The translations under genes and the position numbers were made by a program. Shown in pieces: positions 50,099-59,804 of a stretch of 64,000 nucleotides of DNA (the first letter of the stretch is position 1; every line of letters begins with the position of its first letter). The notes beneath the pieces were generated by a model. The model was not told the origin of the DNA, ran no database searches, and worked only from the letters and a program-made list of their open reading frames with translations. The DNA is taken from NCBI GenBank assembly GCA_009869945.1, contig WIXG01000092.1:178779-242778 (forward strand), read 5' to 3'. The DNA is from Mesaphorura yosii. Its lineage: Eukaryota > Arthropoda > Collembola > Poduromorpha > Tullbergiidae.

Positions 50099-50898
50099 AT
50101 GCTGAAATTCTCGGTAAGTCCTAAGTTTAATCTGCCTGTGCATTGTATTGATCGAGGTGTCTGATTGGAAATGTCGACTCATTCGTAGATATTCGTGTTG
50201 TTGCTGACGCACGTCGTACTGGTGCTTGGCCAAACCGGAAAGCCGAGGTCGATCAAGCCCAAACTGCTGCCCAGGAAGAAAGGCGACCTCCAAGCAGCGG
50301 CCGGACACTTCCAAAGTTACAAAGGGTTTCCATACCACGACTCCAGCTTTTCTAATAGCATCGGTGAGTCGGTCGAACTCTTTTAGCTGAGTTGTCCTTA
50401 CTCTGACGGCGCGTCTTCAATTCGTTGATCTTGGCAGGTTACTCGCACTCACAGCCGGCGCAGTACCAGTCTTCCGGCTGGTGTGGCAGTGGTTTTGGAG
50501 GATATCAGAGTGGCGGTGGTGGTGGAGGTTATGGCGCCGGTTTCGAGGGTGAGACCCCTAAAAATAAAAGCCGTCCTAAAATTTGAACTGCTACAACTCC
50601 TTTACTAATTGATATGTCTGCAGGATACTCGCACAGCCCCCCAGGATGGTCCTCGCACGGACATGACGTGGGCTACAGCCATGGAGGGTCTCACGGTAAG
50701 TCACAACCAAATTATGCAGCATTAGATTTGATTCACATTTAACTGGACGAGGGCTCTCTGTTGTTTGGTTCAGGGTACGGTGGCCCTGGATGGTCAGCTC
50801 CAGTGGTCTCGTACGGCGGTCATGGGCATGGCAGTCATGGGTATGAATCTCAGGGCTACATGAGCCATGAACCACAGCCACACTACGGCCACGGCTAG
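50099..50898 (+). CDS. secreted Gly/Ser/His/Tyr-rich protein with GYSH repeats
   Basis: Exons 50099-50113 (MLKFS), 50189-50363, 50438-50548, 50624-50695 and 50774-50898; 165 aa. The signal peptide IFVLLLTHVVLVLGQ is followed by a basic stretch (KPRSIKPKLLPRKKGD). Three downstream exons each begin in phase 1 with Gly-Tyr (GYSHSQPAQ, GYSHSPPGW, GYGGPGW), consistent with exon duplication. The ending is rich in HGHGSHGY/EPQPHYGHG. AATAAA at 51035-51040. Function unknown; extracellular matrix or cuticle is inference. Confidence 0.87.
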
Positions 50899-51034
50899 TT
50901 TTGAGCAACCGCCGGTGCCAAGATTATTTTAGCAGCATTAACCTTTGTCGTCCTAATGAGTTCCTACTCTACTCTACTAATCGTCAATTGACTATTGCCT
51001 TTGTTATGTTTGAATGTTTTGTAATTCCTCGAGA

Positions 51035-51040
51035 AATAAA
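51035..51040 (+). terminator. polyadenylation signal
   Basis: AATAAA 137 nt after the stop of the GYSH-repeat gene. Confidence 0.7.
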
Positions 51041-51304
51041 TCTGTTCCTGTTGCTCAAATGACCTCCACCCACTTCCTTGGACAGTTCAAGTTTGGACCG
51101 ACATTCATTGATACACAGTGCCTCAATTCAACTTGTGTTGAATGAGTCACTATCAACCCAAAACAACAAATCTTCAATCGGCGTGCTTGAATACTCTTAG
51201 AGAGCGAAAGTTTGTCCCTAGCATTCATTATTATTCATTCAACGTTTTAATAAATTAAGGTCAGTAATAATTCACAGCGAGGTAAGGGTTACTGGATTAA
51301 GAAT

Positions 51305-51448
51305 TTAGATGTCATCCAATCTGTCTAAAAGATCGGGAATGCGAGCAGTCACCAGCGGACCGAACTTTTCGACCAATTTGTGCAGTTTGAGACCAACCTT
51401 ATCGAAGATGGACGGACTCTTGATCACGTAGAGCTGCTGATTTTTACC
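51305..51448 (-). CDS. candidate 3' coding exon linked to the Gly-Leu repeat gene
   Basis: After an acceptor (TGATGCAG) 48 codons run to a stop: GKNQQLYVIKSPSIFDKVG, LKLHKLVEKFG, VTARIPDLLDRLDDI. The composition is unlike shadow sequence and looks like a folded helical tail. It would need a phase-0 donor in the upstream gene, and the obvious donor there (GCTG|GTAAAA) is phase 1, so the joint is unresolved. It may be an alternative end or a separate exon. Confidence 0.4.
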   Translation of the reverse strand, partial: GKNQQLYVIKSPSIFDKVGLKLHKLVEKFGPLVTARIPDLLDRLDDI

Positions 51449-51478
51449 CTGCATCACAAAATTAAAACTGTGATTAGC

Positions 51479-52276
51479 TTAGAAGCGGGATGGAGTCTTG
51501 GTTTGGATAGAAACGAATTGGTTTCTTTTACCAGCGAGGCCAAAGCCGCCGACATTGTATCCACCACCAAGTCCGTAGGCTCCAAACCCGCCAAGACCAG
51601 CTCCTCCAAACCCGCCAAGGCCAGCTCCAAGCCCACCAAGGCCACCTCCAAGTCCTCCAAGGCCACCTCCAAGTCCTCCAAGGCCACCTCCAAGTCCTCC
51701 AAGGCCACCTCCAAGTCCTCCAAGGCCACCTCCAAGCCCGCCAAATCCACCTCCAAGCCCGCCGAATCCACCTCCAAGTCCTCCAAAGCCAGCTCCCAGA
51801 CCCCCTCCGAGACCTCCCAACTGTCCGAAGCCAGTTCCAAGTCCTCCAAGTCCAAGGCCACCAAGTCCTCCTCCGAGCTGTCCGAAGCCAGTGCCTAATC
51901 CAAGTCCTCCCAACTGCCCGTAACCTCCGCCAAGACCGAGTCCTCCCAGTTGCCCAATTCCTCCTAATCCACCTAGACCTCCAAGTGCTGCAGGTGAGTA
52001 CGGGTAGCCGAGCCCTCCCAGGCCGTAATTTCCAAGCCCTGCTCCTACGCCATAGCCACCGAAGCCACCGTACGACGACCCGAAGGATCCGCCATAACCA
52101 CCACCAAATCCATTGTTCACACCAATTCCGAATGGAATGCCGAATGTGCCTTCTGCCTTGAGGTCAAAGTTCCGTTTCAGTCTTGCAGGCTCGGGTTGGT
52201 TGTCGTTGTTAATTGGGAGCCCGGCTGCCAGCAGAATGTTGCAGGAGACGAGCAACGGTGACCAGAGATTTCTCAT
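51479..52276 (-). CDS. secreted Gly-Leu repeat protein
   Basis: A single open exon of 265 aa. The signal peptide is MRNLWSPLLVSCNILLAAG, followed by a short propeptide with a furin-like site (PARLKR|NFDLKAEG), then Gly/Tyr/Leu-rich sequence. From about residue 150 the protein is near-perfect tandem GGLGGGL heptads, and it ends in a more varied part (FGLAGKRNQFVSIQTKTPSRF). The layout resembles arthropod silk-, glue- or cuticle-type structural proteins; that is inference. A TATA box lies 90-100 nt upstream. Confidence 0.82.
   Translation of the reverse strand: MRNLWSPLLVSCNILLAAGLPINNDNQPEPARLKRNFDLKAEGTFGIPFGIGVNNGFGGGYGGSFGSSYGGFGGYGVGAGLGNYGLGGLGYPYSPAALGGLGGLGGIGQLGGLGLGGGYGQLGGLGLGTGFGQLGGGLGGLGLGGLGTGFGQLGGLGGGLGAGFGGLGGGFGGLGGGFGGLGGGLGGLGGGLGGLGGGLGGLGGGLGGLGGGLGGLGAGLGGFGGAGLGGFGAYGLGGGYNVGGFGLAGKRNQFVSIQTKTPSRF
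51600..51780. repeat. 21-bp minisatellite inside the Gly-Leu repeat gene
   Basis: On + the unit reads AAGGCCACCTCCAAGTCCTCC; it recurs as nearly identical copies and encodes seven residues on -. Because 21 is a multiple of 3, both strands stay open: + reads as a Ser/Lys/Thr repeat, and a second - frame reads as a Leu/Glu/Val repeat. Confidence 0.9.
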
Positions 52277-52367
52277 TATAGAAATGGTTCAACCCGAATA
52301 ATGATCAACGACCAAAATATCGATTGTCTCGAAATAAAGAATGCGCCGGTAGAAAAATCTGCAAGTG

Positions 52368-52375
52368 TTTATATA
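52368..52375 (-). promoter_or_regulatory. TATA box of the Gly-Leu repeat gene
   Basis: TATATAAA on the minus strand, about 92 nt upstream of the start codon at 52276. Confidence 0.75.
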
Positions 52376-54595
52376 CAAATCCCAAATTTTGTACCAAAAT
52401 TCTTATTCCATTTTAATTGGAGTGCGTTTTCAAGTTTAAACGGCCTGCTTGCATAATTTGACTGTTTGTATTCACGACTGGGAACATATACCGCAAATCT
52501 TGGAATGAAATATCATAACACAATCATTTTCCAAAAAGTGCGTGGTAGAAAATGCCTGACGCATCATGACTCAACGCATAAAATGTTGGGTTGGCTGAGA
52601 TTCCGTATTTCTGTTCTGACCCTGCCTGTTTTTTGTGATCACACATCAGCCCATACTAATTGCATGATTATGTAAAAGTAAATAATAAACCCTTCCGCAC
52701 TATTTTTAATTGCCCTGCACCCGTGCGACAGTTACATGACCTCTTGGGTGATTGCTCATTGTAAGTTTAAAGGCACAATTAACACACCTGTGGAAGGCGT
52801 GCTGTGCTTTGTTTAGTAAGCGAGTTACAAAGTTAGCACGAGCAAAGTGTGAGACAATTCCCACAACAGCCAACAGCTAACTCAACCAGCAATTAGTGCA
52901 AAAGAGAAAATGAAAGGTCAACGGTCTAAACACGGCAGAGGCCAAAAGGCATTAAATTCTTGGCTTTTCTTGGAATCTGACATGGCAAATCTTTCTGGAA
53001 TGCGCAATTGCATTCATTTAACGGGTACTCCGACTTGAAGCGAAATTATTACAGCTAAAATGAATTCTGCCCGTAATCGCAATCTGAATTTGCAGCATGC
53101 ATGCAAGGTTACTTCGTTCGTTCGTATTCATATTTAGACTAAAAATGAGGAGTACTCAACCGAGACAATCAAAACAGATTTCGGTGGCACTCTTCGCCAG
53201 ACAAAGGCTTCAAAGTAAAGGCACCTCAACGAGGCTCGTGGCCTCAATCTCCCACAAAGGCGAAAGAAGAAAGCCAACTTCCTGACATTGTAACCCGAAT
53301 TGTAATTTTGTATTGAGCACAAATTTCAGACGACTCGATTACGTAAGACGTGTGTATTTATAATAAATTTCAATTACTCACTGTATAATAGTGAATGAAT
53401 GAGCATAATCGAGCCAAGTCAGTAGGACTTTTTACGATACGACTGTGACAATGCGAGCATGCCCAATAAATTCCCTTCACTTTGTTCAGCCGCATGCGTG
53501 CGTACTGGTGGCCATATTTTAGGCAGGAGACCGGGTGGGGCGATTAATGAAAGAAGGAAGATGCGACGAAAGACAAGATGCATGGGCTGAACTCAATAAA
53601 AACAAGTTTTTCCTTCGTTTGCAATTCTCCACCGATTATTTACAGAGAGTCAAAGTAGAATTTGTGGTGAATGCTGCAGATTGTGTGGATTCACGTGCTT
53701 TGTGCCTGGTCACTCGTGGCTAGAGTCAAATGAGTCTCGCTTTGCTTTGGGGCGAACGACGGAAACTCGTTCTTCTCATAATTTTTCACCAATTGCTAAG
53801 TGCTTTAAGTAATATTTAAATGAGGTGTTTGGCTCTTGGAATTAACTCTGTCTGCAATAATCGTATACAAATTAAGTTGATAATAAGTTGCTGCACTGAG
53901 CTGTTAGGCTGTTACAGGCAGTAATTGCGAGACACGCGCGAGGCTTCTTGCCCTGCCTCATCCGCTTAATGAAAAGCGTTACTCGCCCCGGCCGTCCACA
54001 AGCTGACTGCATGCATGGCGATGGTTATGTAGTTATGATGCTCGTATCACTTTCAGTTTTCAAGAAGAAAAAGTGCGTCGTGTTGAATGGTGAGTAACCG
54101 GAAGGAGTATTGACACACTTCAACCTGATACGGAAGAAGTGAGCACGGCAAATGCTAAGTAGGGATGACTCTTTATTGCATTTTAATAAAACCACTTGTC
54201 TTATTTTTCTCGAGTACGAGAATTACGCGACGGGGTCATGCAGCCATGCAGCCATGCTTGTGGGGGCTCAGGTGTTCAACTCTGACTTCACTACACGGCG
54301 CTGAATGAAAAGAAAACACAACCACTGATGACATAATGAATATGGCGTACTTCCACCCTGCCCTCCGTAGCGGCACACAATGTGCAATGGCAATGGCACA
54401 TAGTGCAATTGTTCCGCTACAATTACAGCATTGGGACGATTGACTTGTAACCTGCCTGCCGCGGCCGAAGGAGTTGCTCCTGCCGAGCCACACTTCTTCC
54501 GCCCGTACAAATTTCGTACACATACATGCATTAATGGCTCTCATCATTACCCTCGTCGCGAGTAATGTGAGCAATTTAACCTTATTATTCCCAAG
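52376..54595. other. 2.2 kb gene-free stretch between opposite-strand secreted-protein genes
   Basis: Only open frames below ~75 codons lie in 52.4-54.2 kb. A 131-codon minus frame at 54236-54631 has no domain signal and overlaps the next promoter. Presumed regulatory DNA. Confidence 0.5.
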
Positions 54596-54603
54596 TATAA
54601 ATA
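54596..54603 (+). promoter_or_regulatory. TATA box of the 121-aa secreted-protein gene
   Basis: TATAAATA lies 104 nt upstream of the start codon at 54700. Confidence 0.78.
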
Positions 54604-54699
54604 CACAGGCGTCAGTGCAAATTGACAACAATCAAACTTCTCCCGTGTTACAGACAGTTGCCGATCGATTGAACAGCACAAGTTAGGAAAATCTCAAGC

Positions 54700-55246
54700 A
54701 TGAAGTTTCTGGTAAGCAATACTCGATTTCTTGGCCACTGGCCGTGTGATTTGATTAATTGCAACTGGCGCCAAGTGCCTGCCGATATTCAAAGCAAAGC
54801 TGGAACGGAACGGGAGATTAGCGTAGTGTTTAGCCAGTTGATCAGTGTGATAGAAGTGAACGTGATTATTAACTGTGGTTCTTTCTGAGCAGGTCGCATT
54901 TGTGTTGGCACTCGGAGTGGCCGCCGTCTGCGCGGAACCACCAGCAGCCGAGTACGGAGCGCCCTCCTCAGGCTATGGCGCCCCATCCTCAGGCTACGGC
55001 GCCCCGTCCGGAGGCTACGGCGGTGGCGGCCAAGGAGGCTGGGGAAGTGAAAGCGCCAGCAGCAGCGGCGGTGGGTGGGGAAGCGAAAGCAGCGGCGGAT
55101 TCCTGCAAGCCCTCAAGGCCCTTCGTCCTCGCTTCCGCTACGTGAACGTCAGGATACCAATTCCGATCCTTCCACGCATCAGATTGAACCTCGGCGCGAA
55201 GGTCAATGCTCACGCTTCCATCCAGCAGCCGTCACAGGGGTGGTAA
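54700..55246 (+). CDS. secreted Gly/Ser-rich protein with GYGAPS repeats and basic C-terminus
   Basis: Exons 54700-54711 (MKFL) and 54893-55246; 121 aa. The signal peptide is VAFVLALGVAAVCAEPP. Three repeats of SGYGAPS-type follow (a motif typical of resilin-like and RR-class cuticle proteins), then GGWGSES repeats. The C-terminus is non-repetitive and basic (LQALKALRPRFRYVNVRIPI, then RIRLNLGAKVNAHAS), perhaps folded or membrane-active. The intron splits the signal peptide as in its neighbours. Confidence 0.87.
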
Positions 55247-56084
55247 CACGCCTTCTCACGATAGCTTCTCATTAACTAGTCCAGTACGCCAACTCCCCAA
55301 CTTCAATTCATTCGCATCCGTTTCGAACCTCCTCAAACTTGCCTTGTCTGTCAATGAAATGTGTTTTTGTATCGGTGTGTTTGTCTGCTAATTAATGTAA
55401 GTCAATATGTCATAAGAACTTAACTTACTTAACGAAAGAGGTCGATTCCATGTACAAACCTTGACGTGAAAACCTGTTTTGGGCTTTGGAGATTTTGTTA
55501 ACACGAAATTGCAGAATAGTAACTTGTTGTATCTTTGTATTATCTTTAGACGGGTGAGAATCGATATTTTGGTGAAGAGTGTCCATGTTTAAATAAACAA
55601 CATAATTATTACGTAAACGCCTCTTGTGGTTCACACACTTTCTTTCTTGGGGAGCCCCGTCGCAGTGCAGTCGAAGTGCTCGCAGTTCGGACAACTTTTC
55701 TTGTAGCTTAGTCAGGTAATTCTCTCGATTCGTGAGACTTGAACTTTTATTGCCAACTTCCCAGTGCATTGTTTTATTTCCATTTTTTTTTGCCACCCTT
55801 TGATTACACAAAGAGTCAACAATTATGTAAGGACGGAAAACAATTGAGCGGTCATTTTCGCTTTTTCATTTTCATCAACAATCTCGAATCTCGTTCAGTC
55901 GCGTGCTTCGCGCAATTAGTCGGCAAAAATAAGTCTTACAGCACCACAAAGTTAGGTCAGCATGCGATAGCTGCTTGATAACTCTGGTCAAGGGTCATAC
56001 TCTAAGAATTAAATTCAAAACAAAGGTAACAACAACAAGTATGTTTAACAAAACAATGAAGTACGACAATTACGGCTGCTCCGC
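55247..56084. other. spacer between GYGAPS gene and His-rich secreted gene
   Basis: It should contain the convergent 3' UTRs. A 128-codon minus frame (55425-55811) has no recognisable content. Confidence 0.5.
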
Positions 56085-57093
56085 TTAGCCCAGGAACCCG
56101 ATCTGTGCATTACCGCCACCAAACGAAGACGAGAAGCCGTGATTCACGTTTTTGTGCACTTCATTCATGAACTCCTCCATCGTGCCAAACTTGATCAGGC
56201 TCAGCTTTGACTCGCTGGGCGCCTGGAAGATTGCGGTGGGCAACGGCTCGTTCCCGAAGTATTTCGTCTTCAAGCAAGAGATTTTACCGCCCAACCCTCG
56301 CAGTTTGGGATTTCTTCTCGAATGTTCGCTTCCCGTTTCGGGGTCCAAGTTGAAGTCGATCACTTCTGGGCAATAAATACCCGCACGTGCTTTGTAGATG
56401 CCCATTTGATGCGCGTCCGCATCATAGAGATTTGACTCGGCGTACTTAAGAATGTCCGTCGAAGTGCCGTCAGTATGCAGGCGTTGGTGCTGAGGATTCT
56501 TATGCTTTTGAGGGTGGTGGAAAGAAGGTGAACTCTGATGACTGCTGCTACCTCCATCATGATCATGACCGTCACCCATCAGCTGATTGTGCTCGTAATT
56601 ATACCCGTGACTTCCGTGTTCGTACGCTGAGTCTTTGAACCCCTTTTCCTCGTACACCTCCTGCTTTTGGTAGTCTGAGATTTCTTCCAGGAGACGAGGC
56701 GCGGTGTAGCTGTACGAACTGTAGTCTCCTTCGGCCCCGTCCGCCCCTGCAGGAGCTTCGTGGTACGGGATGTGATCGGAGGACTCCGGCTGCGGCAGAT
56801 GTTGAACGCTGCAAGGCAATCAGATATCGTATTCGTTTCATAGGATTTATGATAAACTGTGCTTATGTGTCTTTCATGTAGACTTACGTGTAAGATTTCC
56901 TGACTTGAATGTACTGCTGAAACGGATAAATCGGTTCACTGGGCACGTACTCTTCCGGGACTTCAGGCGCTTCGGGAAAACTGTCACTGAAACTGTCGGC
57001 GACTTCAGGCATTTCAGGAATGCTTGCACTTAAAGCGACTTGAATGCAAGAGAGAACGCTGACGCTCAACGCAATCAGCTGGAATTGGAACAT
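56085..57093 (-). CDS. unrecognised secreted protein, Glu/Pro-rich N-terminus and His-rich middle
   Basis: Exons 56888-57093 and 56085-56808; 309 aa. The signal peptide is MFQFQLIALSVSVLSCIQVALS. An acidic Pro/Glu stretch (PEVADSFSDSFPEAPEVPEE) and Tyr/Ser-rich sequence follow, then a His-rich region of about 45 residues (EHGSHGYNYEHNQ, DGHDHDGG, FHHPQKHKNPQHQRLH). The C-terminal ~110 residues look folded, with two cysteines (GIYCPEVIDF, GGKISCLKTKYFG), the stretch EPLPTAIFQAPSESKLSLIK and a Gly/Ser end. The start at 57093 is the ATG directly before the hydrophobic stretch. Metal binding by the His cluster is possible but unproven. Confidence 0.83.
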
Positions 57094-59804
57094 GATTACA
57101 GCTGCCACTGCACTGCCAGAACAGAGCTGCTGCTGATTAAGAATAAAATGTACACGTTTGTCCTCGTTTACGTTATGCAACGCGGTCTGAACTCTCAAGC
57201 ACAAAGAGAAAGTGGACATAATCAATGGACATAATAACCACTTGTCTTATCTTAAGCATGATTTAAGAACATAAGACTGTTTTTAACCTCAAATCATACA
57301 ATGCGTTAGTCAATGATCCGTGTCATGCCAAGCGCAGATTCTTTCAAGCCGCTCACCTTTAAAGGCAAAATGAGTGAACTCTGCGTACTGCTTTATTTAA
57401 CCGATCACAAGAATTTTCAGCTTCAGAGCGTGGGCGTGGGAGTTGCCTTCACGCCAAGCCACGCTATTGATGTTCATGAGATGATTCATGAATCATTTTA
57501 TGCCACGCAGTCTATATAAAAATATGCCTAATCGATTTGGTAAGCCAAACATCTCGATTTCATTGAACTCTTCGAGGTACGTTTAATTCGAATCAGCCAT
57601 TGTCATTGTTGATGTTCTCAGGAATGTCAACAGCCAAGTGTAATGACTTCATTCCCTCATCTTTCATTGTCAAATGTCAATGAGAGTAATTTGTCCAAAT
57701 CAAAACAATGTGCGTCTGCGCTGTAAATAGCCACGGTGTGGTATTCGGAGAGATGAGCAGAAGCTGCAGTGAGCAGAGTCAACGGACTCTGCCATCCATT
57801 GTTTCAGACTACAACGGGATGAATGCTCTCGCTTTTCTTTTTAATGCAATACAATCTCCGACTTCTCCATCGGAATCAATCAATGCCATAACGTGCAATT
57901 TATACTGAGTTGCCTTCAAATCGGGCGAGCGAGCGTGGATTTTTCTAAAAATTCCACGGAACGGAATTCCAAAGTCGTGTCCCCGTGTCGAGAGAGAAAC
58001 AAATATGACCAAGACCCAGATTACGTGTGGCGTGTGGTGTTGCGCGTCTGTGATGCGTCTCCAGCAATGCAGTTGAAGTACTGAAGTTGTCGCCAGGTTT
58101 CTGTTATTGCGAAGTTGACACTGACACGCTGCCACCGCGATGAATGGAATCCGAGTAAGTGTGTCTGTGTTGCCTTGAGTGAGCCATTCACATTCAAATC
58201 AAGTTTAGTTGGCTGTCGGTTTGGAGCAGGCAGGCTACATGCGCCGTTTCGAATTAGGAAACGCAATAAAAATGACAAAAAAGGGCCTTCGCGCTGTTGG
58301 GCAACCTATTTTGGGCGAATGTTGCATCCAACCCGTTTGTTTCGCATCGCAAATATTTACTACGACGCAAAAACGGTAGGTTAGGTCGTCATTTTGCATC
58401 TCATTTCAGTGCAATGTCGTAACAAATGGCGCGGCAGAGAGCAAGACGGCAGTGCACTGAAATGGAAAGTGAATTCTGATCGCATCAATTCATTGTTCAT
58501 GGCGAGAACGCACGTTCCATGGGAACCCACGAAGGATTCTCGCGTGAACGTAAAGGTTATTCTGCGTTTGAGGCGGAGCTCCGCATCCATCCAAATATAA
58601 ATACTCTAATCAGTCGCATTCGCCAACTTTGTGCGTCGAGTCAAGTGCGATTCGGAAGTCCTGCTGCAAGAATTCGGATTGGAGCAGTTGAATCAATTGC
58701 CAATTCAAGTTCCTGGAGATTTCTGTTGATTCTTTGCAAATTGATTGTGTATTTCTGCTCCTTCGTTTCTCCTTCGGTGAGTGGTTCGGGGTAACGTGCT
58801 ACACGCTTGGAGCAACTAACTGGACCAGGAATGCGAAATCCTGCCAATACGACACAACTCTCGTCAGCAGGTTTGCTAATGGGTGTCAATTTTTCGATCT
58901 TGAGAATAATTCCTTTTTTCATGAAAAACGTTTTCATAAAAATAATTCTTTTTTCATGGGATTATTCAGTCTGAACAAAAGAAATAATTAAACCTTTGCA
59001 TGAAATCAATTTATAAAACATAATTCAAATCGTCAAGAGAATATTCAAAAATTTAATGAAATGTGATTGCCCGAAGATTCTGCAGAAGCAAGTGTGGCTT
59101 GCTCATCGATCACTGATATCCATAAAGTCGTACCATGCCTGACTTAAGCCATTATTGGTCTCTGAAATATAAGACGAAGTGTCCGACCCCTTCTCATTCT
59201 AGTCCACTCGTCTCGGCCGACAGCCCGGTAGAATCCAACTTTATTAGTAACAATTCTTGGGCCATGGGTTCAGGAGCACTTCTAATTAACAACTAATAAT
59301 GGCTTAAGAAATATTTTAGTGGGTCTCACGAATTATCTCATGCAACTTGTGATTATGAAGTTAAAAATATTCATATGCAAAGTAGAATATTCTTATGCAA
59401 GGGTATCCTTATGCAAAAGACTATTTCTCATGCATGGAAAAGAATATGTGTCATAAAATTGCTTTTATGTAAAAAAAAAAGAAATATTTTCATGATCGAA
59501 AAAATGTTAAACCATTGATAATGGCTGCCCTGAAATCATCTGCGTTACCTTTACGCTACCCTTGTCTGTTTAGGCATTAGGACCATCATCAGTATCAGCC
59601 GTGACACCGGCAACCAACACATTCTGATCCACCATCTCTACTCCGAACACCGCTTCAATCCAGTAAGGACTCATGACTGCGATAATTGCATTGCACTGTC
59701 TCGTTCTCGAAGACCACAGTCATTTCATTCATGTTTCCTTTCCAGCCGCCCTTCGTCTTAAACAAAATCCGTGTTGCAATCGGAAGAGAGCCCGGCACTT
59801 CGTG
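57094..59804. other. 2.7 kb gene-free stretch before the protease gene
   Basis: It contains an isolated TATATAAA on + (57513-57520) with no supportable gene behind it, an AT-rich segment (58.9-59.5 kb) and a 14-bp inverted repeat (59143-59308). A TTTCCAG acceptor-like site just before 59748 suggests a non-coding first exon of the protease gene. Confidence 0.5.
59143..59308. repeat. 14-bp inverted repeat flanking 138 bp (MITE-like)
   Basis: CTTAAGCCATTATT at 59143-59156 is perfectly inverted as AATAATGGCTTAAG at 59295-59308. No clear target-site duplication is visible. Flanked by AT-rich DNA. Confidence 0.55.

Noticed and set aside
51380..51898. 172-codon + frame of Ser/Lys/Thr repeats (SSKATSK-like)
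   Set aside because: It is the antisense shadow of the 21-bp Gly-Leu coding repeat; the period keeps all frames open. It has no signal peptide and no splice support.
59673..59804. upstream ATG extending the protease N-terminus by 44 residues
   Set aside because: The extension would place the signal peptide internally and crosses an acceptor-like site; the ATG at 59805 directly precedes the hydrophobic leader.
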